Shown here: positions 31,317-39,972 of the stretch, one piece after another
Numbering within the stretch: the stretch's first letter is position 1
Layout: each line of letters opens with the position of its first letter
DNA from: an uncultured Clostridia bacterium
GTDB taxonomy: Bacteria > Bacillota > Clostridia > Christensenellales > Borkfalkiaceae
NCBI GenBank assembly: GCA_947053545.1
Contig: CAMRSY010000011.1
Span: 1 to 49,497, forward strand
Direction: 5' to 3'
Length of the DNA: 49,497 bases
Position numbers and translations under genes: made by a program
The notes under the pieces: model-generated
The model's database searches: none
The model's input: only the letters and a program-made list of their open reading frames with translations
Told to the model about the DNA's origin: nothing

Positions 31317-32585
31317 ATGAAAAAGCGTATAGCTTCGTTAATTGCTTGCGGCGTACTTGCTGCAAGTTCGTTTGCCGGATTAGCGGGTTGCAGGGATGGC
31401 GGCGTAAAACTGACCGTGTGGGGGCCTAAGGCGCAGCAGGAAACTCTTAAACAAATGGTTGCGGCTTTTAAGGAAGCAAATTCCGAAACCAAGTACAATA
31501 TTACTATAGGAGACTGCGGTGAGAACAACGCGCTTGCGGAGGTTAAAAAGGCTCCTTCGTCCGCGGCGGACGTTTACGCCTATTCCAACGATCAGATTGC
31601 AAGTCTTGTAAGCAACGGGCTTGCCGAAATAGGTTCGCAGTCGGTTTTCTATCAGACGGTAGTTGAGGAAAATTCCCAGGAATCGGTTGAGGCGGCAACG
31701 TTCAACGGCAAGCTTTACGGCTATCCGTACGCATCCGACAACGGTTGTTTTATGTATTACAACAAGTCAATTTTAAATGAAGAGGACGTTAAAACATTAG
31801 AGGGCGTAATTTCCAAATGCGAAAGCGCGGGTAAAAAAATAGGCTGGGCTTTGGACGACAGCTGGTACGCGGCTGGTTTCTTTTTCGCGTTCGGCTGCTC
31901 TTATGACGTTACGTACGATTCTAACGGAAAAGAAAGTTCGATAGAGTGCGATTTCAACAGTGAAGCGGGTATAAAAGCTTCTAAGGCTATGGCAAAACTT
32001 GCATACAGTCCGGCTTTTGCAGGCAAAGGCACGGGCGACGATACCATCCTTCAGAATTTCGAGTCGGGCGCGTATGCGGTTGCCGTTTCCGGAACGTGGA
32101 ACGTTAAAAACATCAAAAGGCTTCTCGGTGATAATTACGGTATCTGCAAGCTGCCTACCGTTACTATCGACGAAGGTAAAAGTACGGAAGAAACCGTACA
32201 GCTTTCGTCTTTCAAGGGGTACAAGCTATATGGGGTAAATTCCCATTCCCAAAACATAGTGGAAGCGCACAAACTCGCGCAGTTCCTTTCAAGCGCGAAA
32301 ATGCAGGAGTTGCGTTTTGACAACCACAATATCGGACCCACAAATAAGACGGTTGTCGGGCTTGATAAGGTTAAAAATAACGAAACGTTTGCTGTTTTAA
32401 ATACGCAAAACTCATTTGCTGTCGAACAAAAGTCGGTTCCTTCAAATTTCTGGTCTCCGTTAGATACATACGGCGGATACATAATTGACAAACTTGCGGT
32501 TGAAAATCCCACGTCTAATAAAATTTACTCCTATCAGGCTGCGTTGGATATTATAGTAAAGCAAATTAAAAATTCTATTATATAA
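31317..32585 (+). CDS. malE: Maltodextrin-binding lipoprotein of ABC importer
   Basis: A 422-residue solute-binding lipoprotein with lipid Cys25 (GLAGC). The mature part begins VKLTVWGPKAQQETLKQMVAAFKEAN, has AADVYAYSNDQIASLVSNGLA and YGYPYASDNGCFMYYNKS, and ends in the usual helical segment before IVKQIK. These match the extracellular maltodextrin-binding group (family 1 solute-binding proteins). The ribosome site is an ideal AGGAGG. The first of the transporter genes, with both permeases and the ATPase directly downstream. Confidence 0.9.
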   Translation: MKKRIASLIACGVLAASSFAGLAGCRDGGVKLTVWGPKAQQETLKQMVAAFKEANSETKYNITIGDCGENNALAEVKKAPSSAADVYAYSNDQIASLVSNGLAEIGSQSVFYQTVVEENSQESVEAATFNGKLYGYPYASDNGCFMYYNKSILNEEDVKTLEGVISKCESAGKKIGWALDDSWYAAGFFFAFGCSYDVTYDSNGKESSIECDFNSEAGIKASKAMAKLAYSPAFAGKGTGDDTILQNFESGAYAVAVSGTWNVKNIKRLLGDNYGICKLPTVTIDEGKSTEETVQLSSFKGYKLYGVNSHSQNIVEAHKLAQFLSSAKMQELRFDNHNIGPTNKTVVGLDKVKNNETFAVLNTQNSFAVEQKSVPSNFWSPLDTYGGYIIDKLAVENPTSNKIYSYQAALDIIVKQIKNSII

Positions 32586-32618
32586 CAGCACGCCCCATAA
32601 ACTTTCAAGGAGAGGGAA

Positions 32619-34112
32619 ATGATAGATTTAGAGTATTTTAAAATGTCGCCGTTTGAAAAACTGCGGTTTAAAATTAAACGCTTTTTTAAACGTATTCCGT
32701 CAGCATTTGCGGCGTTTTTCAAGGCGATACCTAAAAAACTTTATAAACTTTGGTCAGCTTTTGCGGGGGCATTTTTAAATATCGGCAGGGCGGCAAAGGA
32801 AGGCGATATGTGGACGCGCTCGTCATTTGTTGTAATGGGCGCGGGGCTTGTAAGAAGAAAGCAATACCTCCGCGGTATATTATACTTTTTATTTGAGGTC
32901 GCTTTCGTTCTTTATATGGTCTTTTTTGGCGGGCGGTATCTTTCCAAGATGGGAAGTTTAGGCACGGTTGCCCGCGTTGAAGTCGTAGACCCCTTGACGG
33001 GAGTTATAAAATATGAATATATAGACGACAGTTTTCTGATATTGTTATATTCTATTCTGACGATATTCATTATTATAGCTTTTGCATACATGTGGTACCA
33101 CAACGTTAAAGGTAGCCTGTTAATGCAGCAGCTTAAAGAAACAAAGCAGAATTTGCCCACTGTAAAGCAGAATTTTAAGTCGTACGGCGACGAAAATTAT
33201 CATAAATCGCTGTTGGCGGTTCCTATGCTCGGGCTGTTCTTTTTTACCGTATTGCCGCTGTTCTTTATGATTATCGTTGCCTTTACGAACTACGGACCCG
33301 GAACTAAACCTCCTAAGGACCTGTTTCAGTGGGCGGGCTTCGAAAGCTTTAAAATTGTATTTGGCGGCGGCGTCGACGTCAGCGCAAATATGTTTGGACA
33401 GGTGCTTTTGTGGACTATCGTCTGGGCGTTTTTCGCTACTTTCAGCAATTACGTTTTGGGGATGCTTGTCGCGATTCTGATAAACAGAAAGGGCATAAAG
33501 TTCAAAAAACTTTGGCGCACTATCCTCGTTATGACGATAGCTATTCCGCAGTTTGTATCTTTGTTGTTTATGTCGCAGTTTCTCGCTCACCAGGGGCTTT
33601 TAAACAATTTGCTGCAGGAATGGGGCTGGATAACCAAACCTATACCTTTTTTAACGGACGGAACTTTTGCGCGGGCAACAATTATAATCGTTAACATATG
33701 GATAGGCGTACCGTTTTCAATGCTTATTTGTACCGGTATACTAATGAATATTCCCGCAGACTTATACGAGTCGGCAAGGATGGACGGCGCAAGTCCTTTC
33801 AGGGCGTATATGAAAATAACCCTTCCGTATATGTTGCAGGTAACTACGCCGTACATTATTACGCAATTTATAGGAAATTTAAATAACTTCAACGTTATTT
33901 ATCTTCTTAACGGCGGCGGGCCCGATATGATTGAGGGTACGGCAGGTAAAACGGACCTGTTAATTACATGGCTTTACAAGCTTACGGTAAATAACGACCG
34001 TTTTGCAGACGCTTCGGTTATCGGTATACTTACGTTCATAGTTTCGGCGGTATTCTCGCTTGTGCTTTACAACCGTTCCAAATCGGTTAAAAACGAGGAG
34101 GAATTTATGTAA
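32619..34112 (+). CDS. malF: Maltodextrin ABC importer permease, MalF type
   Basis: A 497-residue membrane protein. A basic cytoplasmic N-terminus of about 85 residues precedes a first segment near FLFEVAFVLYMVFF, then an extra loop and segment (LLYSILTIFIIIAFAYMW), followed by the core permease of six helices. The EAA loop is YESARMDGASPFRAYMKITLPYM. The extra N-terminal segments are usual for MalF/MdxF proteins. AAGGAGAGGG precedes ATG. Its stop overlaps the next gene's ATG by one base (TAATG). Confidence 0.92.
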   Translation: MIDLEYFKMSPFEKLRFKIKRFFKRIPSAFAAFFKAIPKKLYKLWSAFAGAFLNIGRAAKEGDMWTRSSFVVMGAGLVRRKQYLRGILYFLFEVAFVLYMVFFGGRYLSKMGSLGTVARVEVVDPLTGVIKYEYIDDSFLILLYSILTIFIIIAFAYMWYHNVKGSLLMQQLKETKQNLPTVKQNFKSYGDENYHKSLLAVPMLGLFFFTVLPLFFMIIVAFTNYGPGTKPPKDLFQWAGFESFKIVFGGGVDVSANMFGQVLLWTIVWAFFATFSNYVLGMLVAILINRKGIKFKKLWRTILVMTIAIPQFVSLLFMSQFLAHQGLLNNLLQEWGWITKPIPFLTDGTFARATIIIVNIWIGVPFSMLICTGILMNIPADLYESARMDGASPFRAYMKITLPYMLQVTTPYIITQFIGNLNNFNVIYLLNGGGPDMIEGTAGKTDLLITWLYKLTVNNDRFADASVIGILTFIVSAVFSLVLYNRSKSVKNEEEFM

Positions 34113-34966
34113 TGAATACTAGGAAATATCATAGTAAAAAGAAATCGGAAAAGGTAAAAAATATTGCTACATACGCAATTTTGACATTAATTTCCCTAAT
34201 TTGGCTTATACCCTTTGTAATTCTTATATTTCAGTCGTTTAACGCAAAAACGGGTATGTCAATAAATTGGTCGTTTACGTTCGACAACTATGTAAAGTTG
34301 TTTACGCAAACTAAATTTCTCGTATGGTACGGCAACACTCTGCTCGTATCGGTTGTGGTAACGGCAATTCAGACGGTTATAGTGCTTATGACAAGTTATG
34401 CTCTGTCAAGGCTGCGTTTCAAACTTAGAAAGCCGCTTATGAACTTTATGCTGATACTTGGTATGTTTCCCGGCTTCTTGTCAATGGTTGCTGTGTACTA
34501 TTTGTTAAATGCTATGGGTTTAGCAAATGTTGTCGGACTGATTATCGTCTACTCGGCAAGCTCTGCAATGCAGTACTATATTTGTAAGGGTTTTTTTGAT
34601 ACGTTACCTAAATCTCTTGACGAAGCGGCGAGGATAGACGGTGCAAGCAGGCATACGGTATTTTTAAAAATAATTCTGCCGCTGGCAAAGCCCATAATTA
34701 TTTATACTATTCTTACCGCATTTATAGCGCCGTGGGGCGAGTATATGTTCTCATCGTATATTGCAATAGGCAGCGGACTTGACCCTAACAAATTTACGGT
34801 TGCGTACGGAATGTGGAAGATGTTGAGCGATCCCGGCACCAAAGCGGAGATGTTCACGGTATTCTGCGCCGCAGCAGTCGTAGTTTCCATACCTATAACA
34901 GTGCTGTTTATCTGGTTGCAAAGATATTATGTGGAAGGCGTGACGGGCGGCTCGGTAAAGGGATAA
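34112..34966 (+). CDS. malG: Maltodextrin ABC importer permease, MalG type
   Basis: A 284-residue permease with six predicted membrane helices. The N-terminal part is short and basic (NTRKYHSKKKSEKVKN). The EAA loop LDEAARIDGASRHTVFLKIILPLAKP contacts the ATPase. The C-terminus ends YYVEGVTGGSVKG, as in many MalG proteins. GAGGAGG inside malF gives the ribosome site. It pairs with the preceding permease as the membrane channel of the importer. Confidence 0.93.
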   Translation: MNTRKYHSKKKSEKVKNIATYAILTLISLIWLIPFVILIFQSFNAKTGMSINWSFTFDNYVKLFTQTKFLVWYGNTLLVSVVVTAIQTVIVLMTSYALSRLRFKLRKPLMNFMLILGMFPGFLSMVAVYYLLNAMGLANVVGLIIVYSASSAMQYYICKGFFDTLPKSLDEAARIDGASRHTVFLKIILPLAKPIIIYTILTAFIAPWGEYMFSSYIAIGSGLDPNKFTVAYGMWKMLSDPGTKAEMFTVFCAAAVVVSIPITVLFIWLQRYYVEGVTGGSVKG

Positions 34967-34977
34967 AGAGGTGAAAA

Positions 34978-36876
34978 ATGGCTAACGTAAGTTTAAAACA
35001 TATTTATAAGGTATACCCGAACGGAACAAAAGCGGTAAACGATTTTAATATGGAAATCGAAGACAAAGAATTTATCGTTTTTGTCGGGCCTTCAGGCTGC
35101 GGAAAATCCACCACTCTGCGAATGATAGCAGGGCTGGAAGACATATCTGCGGGCGAACTTAAAATAGACGGTTTGGTTGTCAACGATATGGAACCGAAAG
35201 ACAGGGATATAGCTATGGTTTTCCAGAACTATGCGCTGTATCCGCACATGACGGTTTACGAGAATATAGCTTTCGGTTTGCGGCTGAGAAAGCTGCCTAA
35301 AGACGAAATACATAATAAGGTGGTTGAAGCGGCTGAAATTTTAGGTATAACCGAATATCTTAATAAAAAACCCAAAGAAATGTCGGGCGGACAGAGGCAG
35401 AGGGTTGCTTTGGGGCGCGCAATAGTCCGCGAGCCCAAGGTTATGCTTCTGGACGAGCCTCTTTCCAACCTCGACGCGAAATTAAGAACACAGATGAGGG
35501 CGGAAATCGCTAAGCTGCATAAAAAGCTGGAAACAACTTTCATTTACGTTACGCACGACCAGATAGAAGCTATGACTATGGGAACGCGCATTGTCGTAAT
35601 GAAAGACGGTTACGTTCAGCAGATAGACACGCCGAAAAATTTGTACAATTATCCTGCAAACAAATTCGTTGCGGGGTTCATAGGCACTCCGCAGATGAGC
35701 TTTTTTGAAGGTACGCTTAAAAAAGACGGCGAAAGCGTAATTATTAAATTCGATAATTCCGACGAGGAAATACGCGTGCCGTATTCAAAGCTGTACAAGG
35801 CGAATCCGTCCGGTCTCGACGGTAAAACTAAGGTTTATATAGGTCTTCGCGCAGAGGACGTATCTATTGCGGAAAAAGGTAAGGAAAGCGGCGACGCCGT
35901 AATAAAAGTTACTGTTTCGCACAAGGAAGAACTGGGCAGCGAAACGCTTATATACGGTGATATTTACGGCGGAGACGGAAGCGACGAAGGTTTGTCCAGA
36001 ATTATTATAAAAGCTAACGGGATAAACGATATATCTGCCGGAGATGTTATAAAGGTTGCGTTGAATTTTGAAAGAGTGCACCTTTTTGATAAGCAAACCG
36101 AGCAGTCGGTTTTGCCACGCATACCCGAATACAACTATCTCGATTGCGAAATTAAGGACGGTAAACTTAAGTTTCTGGGGGTTGATATCGATTTGCCCGA
36201 AGCGCTTAAAACAGCCGACGTAAAGGGCGATTTGCTTTTGCCCGTAAACGCCGTAACCTTTAACGGAGATTTGAAGGCGGACGTCGTTTCGTGCGAGAAG
36301 ATTAACGGTATAAATTTAATCGGCTTAAAGCTTAACGGAAAAAGACTTTATGCCGTTGAATGCGACGCGGCTGAATTAAAGACGGCAAACATAGGCATAG
36401 ACTTAAAGAAGATAACCGTAACTGCCGACGGGGTAAACGTTATTTCGCCTTTGCCGGAAACCAACGGTTTCGACTGCCGTTTCGTAAAACGCAAGGAAAA
36501 GGCGCAGGTTGAAATAAACGGTAAACTAAAGAACAGGAAAATAATACGGTTCGGTTTTGACGTTGCAGGTACTTTTTTTAACGCGTCAGACGAAATTGCA
36601 CAAAAAATATTTTCGGCGTTAGGCGTAAAAAATGCTTTTACGTCGCAGTTGAAAATGGAGTGCGGAATTTACGACGTTGCTGTTTCCGACAGCGGGATAG
36701 AGGCGAATGTAGAGGAAACGCTCGATTACGGCGCCGATAAATTTTTAAAATGCGACGCGGGTGGAAACACGGTTTACTTAAAGTCGGATAAAGAGTGCGC
36801 GGGGAAAATTTATTTGCAACCCGATTTGGAAAAAATCGGAATTATCGAAAAAGAAAGAGATATAAAAATTATTTAA
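34978..36876 (+). CDS. msmK: MsmK/UgpC-type ABC ATPase with long C-terminal extension
   Basis: A 632-residue ATPase, where about 370 is normal. Residues 1-235 hold Walker A GPSGCGKST (37-45), signature MSGGQRQRVALGRA, Walker B VMLLDEPLSNLD and the switch His in THDQIEAM. A regulatory TOBE-like domain follows (about 245-370, YIGLRAEDVSI). The remaining 260 residues are an extension: a second TOBE-like stretch (LLLPVNAVTF...ADVVSCEKINGINLIGLKLNGKRLYAVE) and a C-terminal part of unknown fold ending RDIKII. Such ATPases can energise several sugar importers. The extension may add regulation. It starts 11 bases after malG. Confidence 0.9.
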   Translation: MANVSLKHIYKVYPNGTKAVNDFNMEIEDKEFIVFVGPSGCGKSTTLRMIAGLEDISAGELKIDGLVVNDMEPKDRDIAMVFQNYALYPHMTVYENIAFGLRLRKLPKDEIHNKVVEAAEILGITEYLNKKPKEMSGGQRQRVALGRAIVREPKVMLLDEPLSNLDAKLRTQMRAEIAKLHKKLETTFIYVTHDQIEAMTMGTRIVVMKDGYVQQIDTPKNLYNYPANKFVAGFIGTPQMSFFEGTLKKDGESVIIKFDNSDEEIRVPYSKLYKANPSGLDGKTKVYIGLRAEDVSIAEKGKESGDAVIKVTVSHKEELGSETLIYGDIYGGDGSDEGLSRIIIKANGINDISAGDVIKVALNFERVHLFDKQTEQSVLPRIPEYNYLDCEIKDGKLKFLGVDIDLPEALKTADVKGDLLLPVNAVTFNGDLKADVVSCEKINGINLIGLKLNGKRLYAVECDAAELKTANIGIDLKKITVTADGVNVISPLPETNGFDCRFVKRKEKAQVEINGKLKNRKIIRFGFDVAGTFFNASDEIAQKIFSALGVKNAFTSQLKMECGIYDVAVSDSGIEANVEETLDYGADKFLKCDAGGNTVYLKSDKECAGKIYLQPDLEKIGIIEKERDIKII

Positions 36877-36906
36877 TTTACGGCTGAAATTATACAGGAA
36901 ACGACA

Positions 36907-39144
36907 ATGAACAAACTTCTGTTTACAGATAAATTAAAAGAGCTTGATACAAGCAATAAGACCACGATACAACTTTACAACGAAATTTCCGCGCTTGCAC
37001 TTAAATGCGGGTTGGCGGGCTCAAAAGCGGTTGCGGGTAAAAGCGCATACTATTTATCAATGGAATTTTTAATAGGCCGCGGTTTTTATAACAATTTAAT
37101 GGAATTGGGCGTTATTGAGGAAACGCGCAAAATACTAGCTTTAAAAGGGATAGATATAAACGTCTTCGAAGAAATCGAGGACGCGGCGCTTGGCAACGGA
37201 GGGCTGGGCAGACTTGCGGCTTGTTTTCTCGATTCCGCAGCCGGTTTGGGTATTCCGCTGCACGGTTACGGTATAAGGTATAAGTACGGGCTTTTCAAGC
37301 AGGCGATAGAAAACGGATTTCAGGTTGAACTGCCCGACGACTGGCAGCGGTTCGGCGACCCCTGGTCGATAAGAAAGGAAAGTGAAAAGCGCGTAATTAA
37401 ATTTGCTGATATGTCCGTTACTGCGGTTCCGTACGATATGCCCGTTTTCGGAAAGCGCGTAAACGTATTAAGGTTATGGCAGGCGGAGGGAAGCGAGGAA
37501 GCGCAGAAAATAAGCGAATATTTGTATCCTGCGGACGATACGGAAGAAGGCAAGCTTTTAAGGTTGCGGCAGGAATATTTTTTCTCGGCGGCGGCGATAG
37601 GCGAGCTGGTAGAAAGGCACGCAAAGAAATTCGGCAAAAGGTTTGACAATTTCGCCGAGTATAATGCCGTTCAACTGAACGATACACATCCCGTGCTGGC
37701 AATAGCCGAATTTGTGCGGTTGCTTACTGCCGACTATAAAGTAGGTTTTGCCGACGCGCTTAAATTTGCCGGTCAAACTTTTTCGTATACAAACCATACG
37801 GTTATGCCCGAAGCGCTGGAGTTTTGGGGCTCGGCTTTCGTAAGAAAGATTTTGCCCGACATTTATGCCGTTTTGATGAGAATATTTTTAACTCAAAAGG
37901 AGGAGTTCAATAAGCTGAACTGCACTTTTGAAGAGACGGCGGCTATGTCGCTATACTATTCCGACGGATTTTCTATGGCTAATCTTGCGGTATTTGTATG
38001 CCATACCGTAAACGGCGTGGCAAAGTTGCATACAGACATACTTAAACAGAATTTGTTTAAAACCGCTTATAAATTTTACCCGGATAAGTTTCAAAACAAA
38101 ACCAACGGCATAACTCAGCGCAGGTGGCTTATGCTTTGCAACAGCGAACTTTCCGAACTGATAGATAATACCGTCGGAAGCGGTTGGCGCGGGGATATAT
38201 CGGGGTTAAGCAAGCTTAACGGGCAAATCGACGAGATTGCAAAGGCGTTTAAATGCGTAAAATCAGAAAAGAAAAAACAGCTTTTCGAATATATTTCAAG
38301 GCAGGAAGGCATAGTTATTCCGCATAATTTTATTGTATATTCACAGGTTAAAAGGCTGCACGAATATAAGCGCCAGCTTATGACGGCGTTTGCAATTTTA
38401 GAAATTTATAACGGCTTGAAAGACGGCAGTATTAAAAATTTCCGGCCAAGCGTATTTGTGTTCGGGGCAAAGAGCGCGCCCAGCTATAAAAGGGCAAAAG
38501 CAATTATAAAGTTTATAAACGAAATTGCAAAATCTATAAATTCTGACGAACAGACCAACGGACTTTTAAAAGTTGTGTTCGTCCGTAACTATAATGTTTC
38601 TTATGCGGAAAAAATAGTGGCGGGTACCGACGTGTCGTTGCAGGTATCAACCGCAGGGCTGGAGGCTAGCGGAACCGGCAATATGAAATTTATGATGAAC
38701 GGCGCCGTTACGTGCGGAACGATGGACGGCGCAAATATTGAAATTGCAGAGCTTGCGGGCCGAGAAAACAATTATATTTTCGGTGCGGAAGTAGATGAAA
38801 TAGAACGTTTGAAGGCGGACGGATACGATCCGCAGGAATATATAAAAATGCATCGCAATGCGGTTGAAAGTCTAATTAACGGAACGTTTTCTGACGGAGG
38901 CACGGGCTGTTTCAAAGATTTGTACGACAGCCTTGCCGTAGGCGCCAGCTGGCACAAACCCGATAATTATTTCGTTTTGTACGATTTAAGCAGTTATAAA
39001 GAGGCGTTGCTTAAAATTAATAGCGATTACGGTGACGAAAAGGCCTTCGCCGTAAAGCAACTGAAAAACGTAGCTAATTCGGCATACTTTTCATCGGATA
39101 GAACAATTAACGAGTACGCCGCGGATATCTGGAAAATTATCTGA
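36907..39144 (+). CDS. glgP: Glycogen/maltodextrin phosphorylase
   Basis: Releases glucose 1-phosphate from the non-reducing ends of maltodextrins or glycogen. The protein is 745 residues, at the shorter end of the family. The PLP lysine is Lys594 in EASGTGNMKFMMNG, followed by GTMDGANIEI. Other signatures are YYLSMEFLIGR near the start, NGGLGRLAACFLDS, LNDTHPVLAIAE and YTNHTVMPEALE. The regulatory N-terminal extension of animal phosphorylases is absent. AGGAAA precedes ATG. Last gene of the operon, supplying phosphorylated glucose from imported maltodextrin. Confidence 0.94.
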   Translation: MNKLLFTDKLKELDTSNKTTIQLYNEISALALKCGLAGSKAVAGKSAYYLSMEFLIGRGFYNNLMELGVIEETRKILALKGIDINVFEEIEDAALGNGGLGRLAACFLDSAAGLGIPLHGYGIRYKYGLFKQAIENGFQVELPDDWQRFGDPWSIRKESEKRVIKFADMSVTAVPYDMPVFGKRVNVLRLWQAEGSEEAQKISEYLYPADDTEEGKLLRLRQEYFFSAAAIGELVERHAKKFGKRFDNFAEYNAVQLNDTHPVLAIAEFVRLLTADYKVGFADALKFAGQTFSYTNHTVMPEALEFWGSAFVRKILPDIYAVLMRIFLTQKEEFNKLNCTFEETAAMSLYYSDGFSMANLAVFVCHTVNGVAKLHTDILKQNLFKTAYKFYPDKFQNKTNGITQRRWLMLCNSELSELIDNTVGSGWRGDISGLSKLNGQIDEIAKAFKCVKSEKKKQLFEYISRQEGIVIPHNFIVYSQVKRLHEYKRQLMTAFAILEIYNGLKDGSIKNFRPSVFVFGAKSAPSYKRAKAIIKFINEIAKSINSDEQTNGLLKVVFVRNYNVSYAEKIVAGTDVSLQVSTAGLEASGTGNMKFMMNGAVTCGTMDGANIEIAELAGRENNYIFGAEVDEIERLKADGYDPQEYIKMHRNAVESLINGTFSDGGTGCFKDLYDSLAVGASWHKPDNYFVLYDLSSYKEALLKINSDYGDEKAFAVKQLKNVANSAYFSSDRTINEYAADIWKII

Positions 39145-39168
39145 TTCAATTAAAACCGAAATTTTGCG

Positions 39169-39204
39169 CGCCTGCGCCCTGTTTTAACGGGGCGCAGGCG
39201 TTTT
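39169..39204 (+). terminator. Terminator of the maltodextrin operon
   Basis: Perfect 11-base-pair stem CGCCTGCGCCC/GGGCGCAGGCG with a 10-base loop, followed by TTTTAATTTG, 24 bases after the glgP stop. Confidence 0.85.
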
Positions 39205-39466
39205 AATTTGAATTTTTATTTATCATCTGTGTCTTTTATTTTTTAATTGTCAAAATTATTTTTCATTTACTCAAATATATCGTTATAAGCAACTCGGTTA
39301 AAGCAATTAAGTTTAACCGATTTTCTGTCAGTTAAAGTAAATCACGAAAAAAAGCAGAAAAAAAGAGAGGAAAAAATTTTAAAGAAGACGAAAATTGTCA
39401 TATAAAAGCGGTTAGGATATGCACAAACATATGTTTACGAATAAAAATAAAGGAGGTGAGGAAGAG
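39205..39466. other. AT-rich intergenic region before the RHS locus
   Basis: No supported gene except possible N-terminal extensions of the next one. It contains the inverted repeat at 39294-39320, purine-rich runs, and a weak promoter-like TTGTCA (39395-39400). I could not place a confident promoter. Confidence 0.4.
39294..39320. promoter_or_regulatory. Inverted repeat upstream of the RHS locus
   Basis: Perfect 9-base arms TCGGTTAAA/TTTAACCGA separated by nine bases and followed by TTTTCTG. It could be an operator for an unknown regulator or a weak terminator/attenuator in the leader. Confidence 0.4.
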
Positions 39467-39961
39467 ATGGGAATAATGCAGATAATAGCAGACTACGGCG
39501 TAGATACGTTAGTGATTGCGATAGGTACGGTAGTGTTTACGGGGACATTGAAGATACCAATCAAGAAGCTGGCGGAGAAGACGAAAAGCAGTAAAAAGAT
39601 AACCAGATTTATAACATTGTTGCCGATAATAATCGGGTTAGGCATAACGGCGTTGAGCAGGTATTTGCTAAGTAAACAGATAGAAATAGATAAAGAATTT
39701 AACGTGCAGTGGCTTTCGTCTGTTAGTTTAAGCTTAGCGATATACGCGGTATGGGAAAAGTTTGTACCGTCGGAGAAGAAAATACTAACCGAAGCGGAAC
39801 TGGAAGCGAACAAAGCCGCGGTTGAAGAGTTGAAGAGTAAATTACAGGATAACTTTGAAAGCATAGCGGAAGCGCCTGCCGAGGACGCCGGACAAGCGGA
39901 AATAGAAAAGGCAACAGAGCACAGAAAAATAATTTTAACAAACGATAAAAAATTGAGATAA
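39467..39961 (+). CDS. Holin-like small membrane protein preceding the RHS toxin
   Basis: A 164-residue protein with two or three predicted membrane segments (VDTLVIAIGTVVFTGTLKI, ITLLPIIIGLGITALSRYLL, and WLSSVSLSLAIYAVWEKFV) and a charged, probably coiled C-terminal tail of about 65 residues. The layout resembles phage holins and toxin-associated holins such as TcdE. No named family is certain. ATG 39467 has AGGAGG ten bases upstream. A further in-frame ATG at 39419 has no good ribosome site. It ends 11 bases before the RHS gene, whose product lacks a signal peptide, so it may help release that protein. Confidence 0.6.
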   Translation: MGIMQIIADYGVDTLVIAIGTVVFTGTLKIPIKKLAEKTKSSKKITRFITLLPIIIGLGITALSRYLLSKQIEIDKEFNVQWLSSVSLSLAIYAVWEKFVPSEKKILTEAELEANKAAVEELKSKLQDNFESIAEAPAEDAGQAEIEKATEHRKIILTNDKKLR

Positions 39962-39972
39962 GGAGAAAAATT

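Noticed and set aside
39419-39466. Longer start of the holin-like gene
   Set aside because: No spaced ribosome site, whereas ATG 39467 has AGGAGG at good distance. The longer form remains possible.
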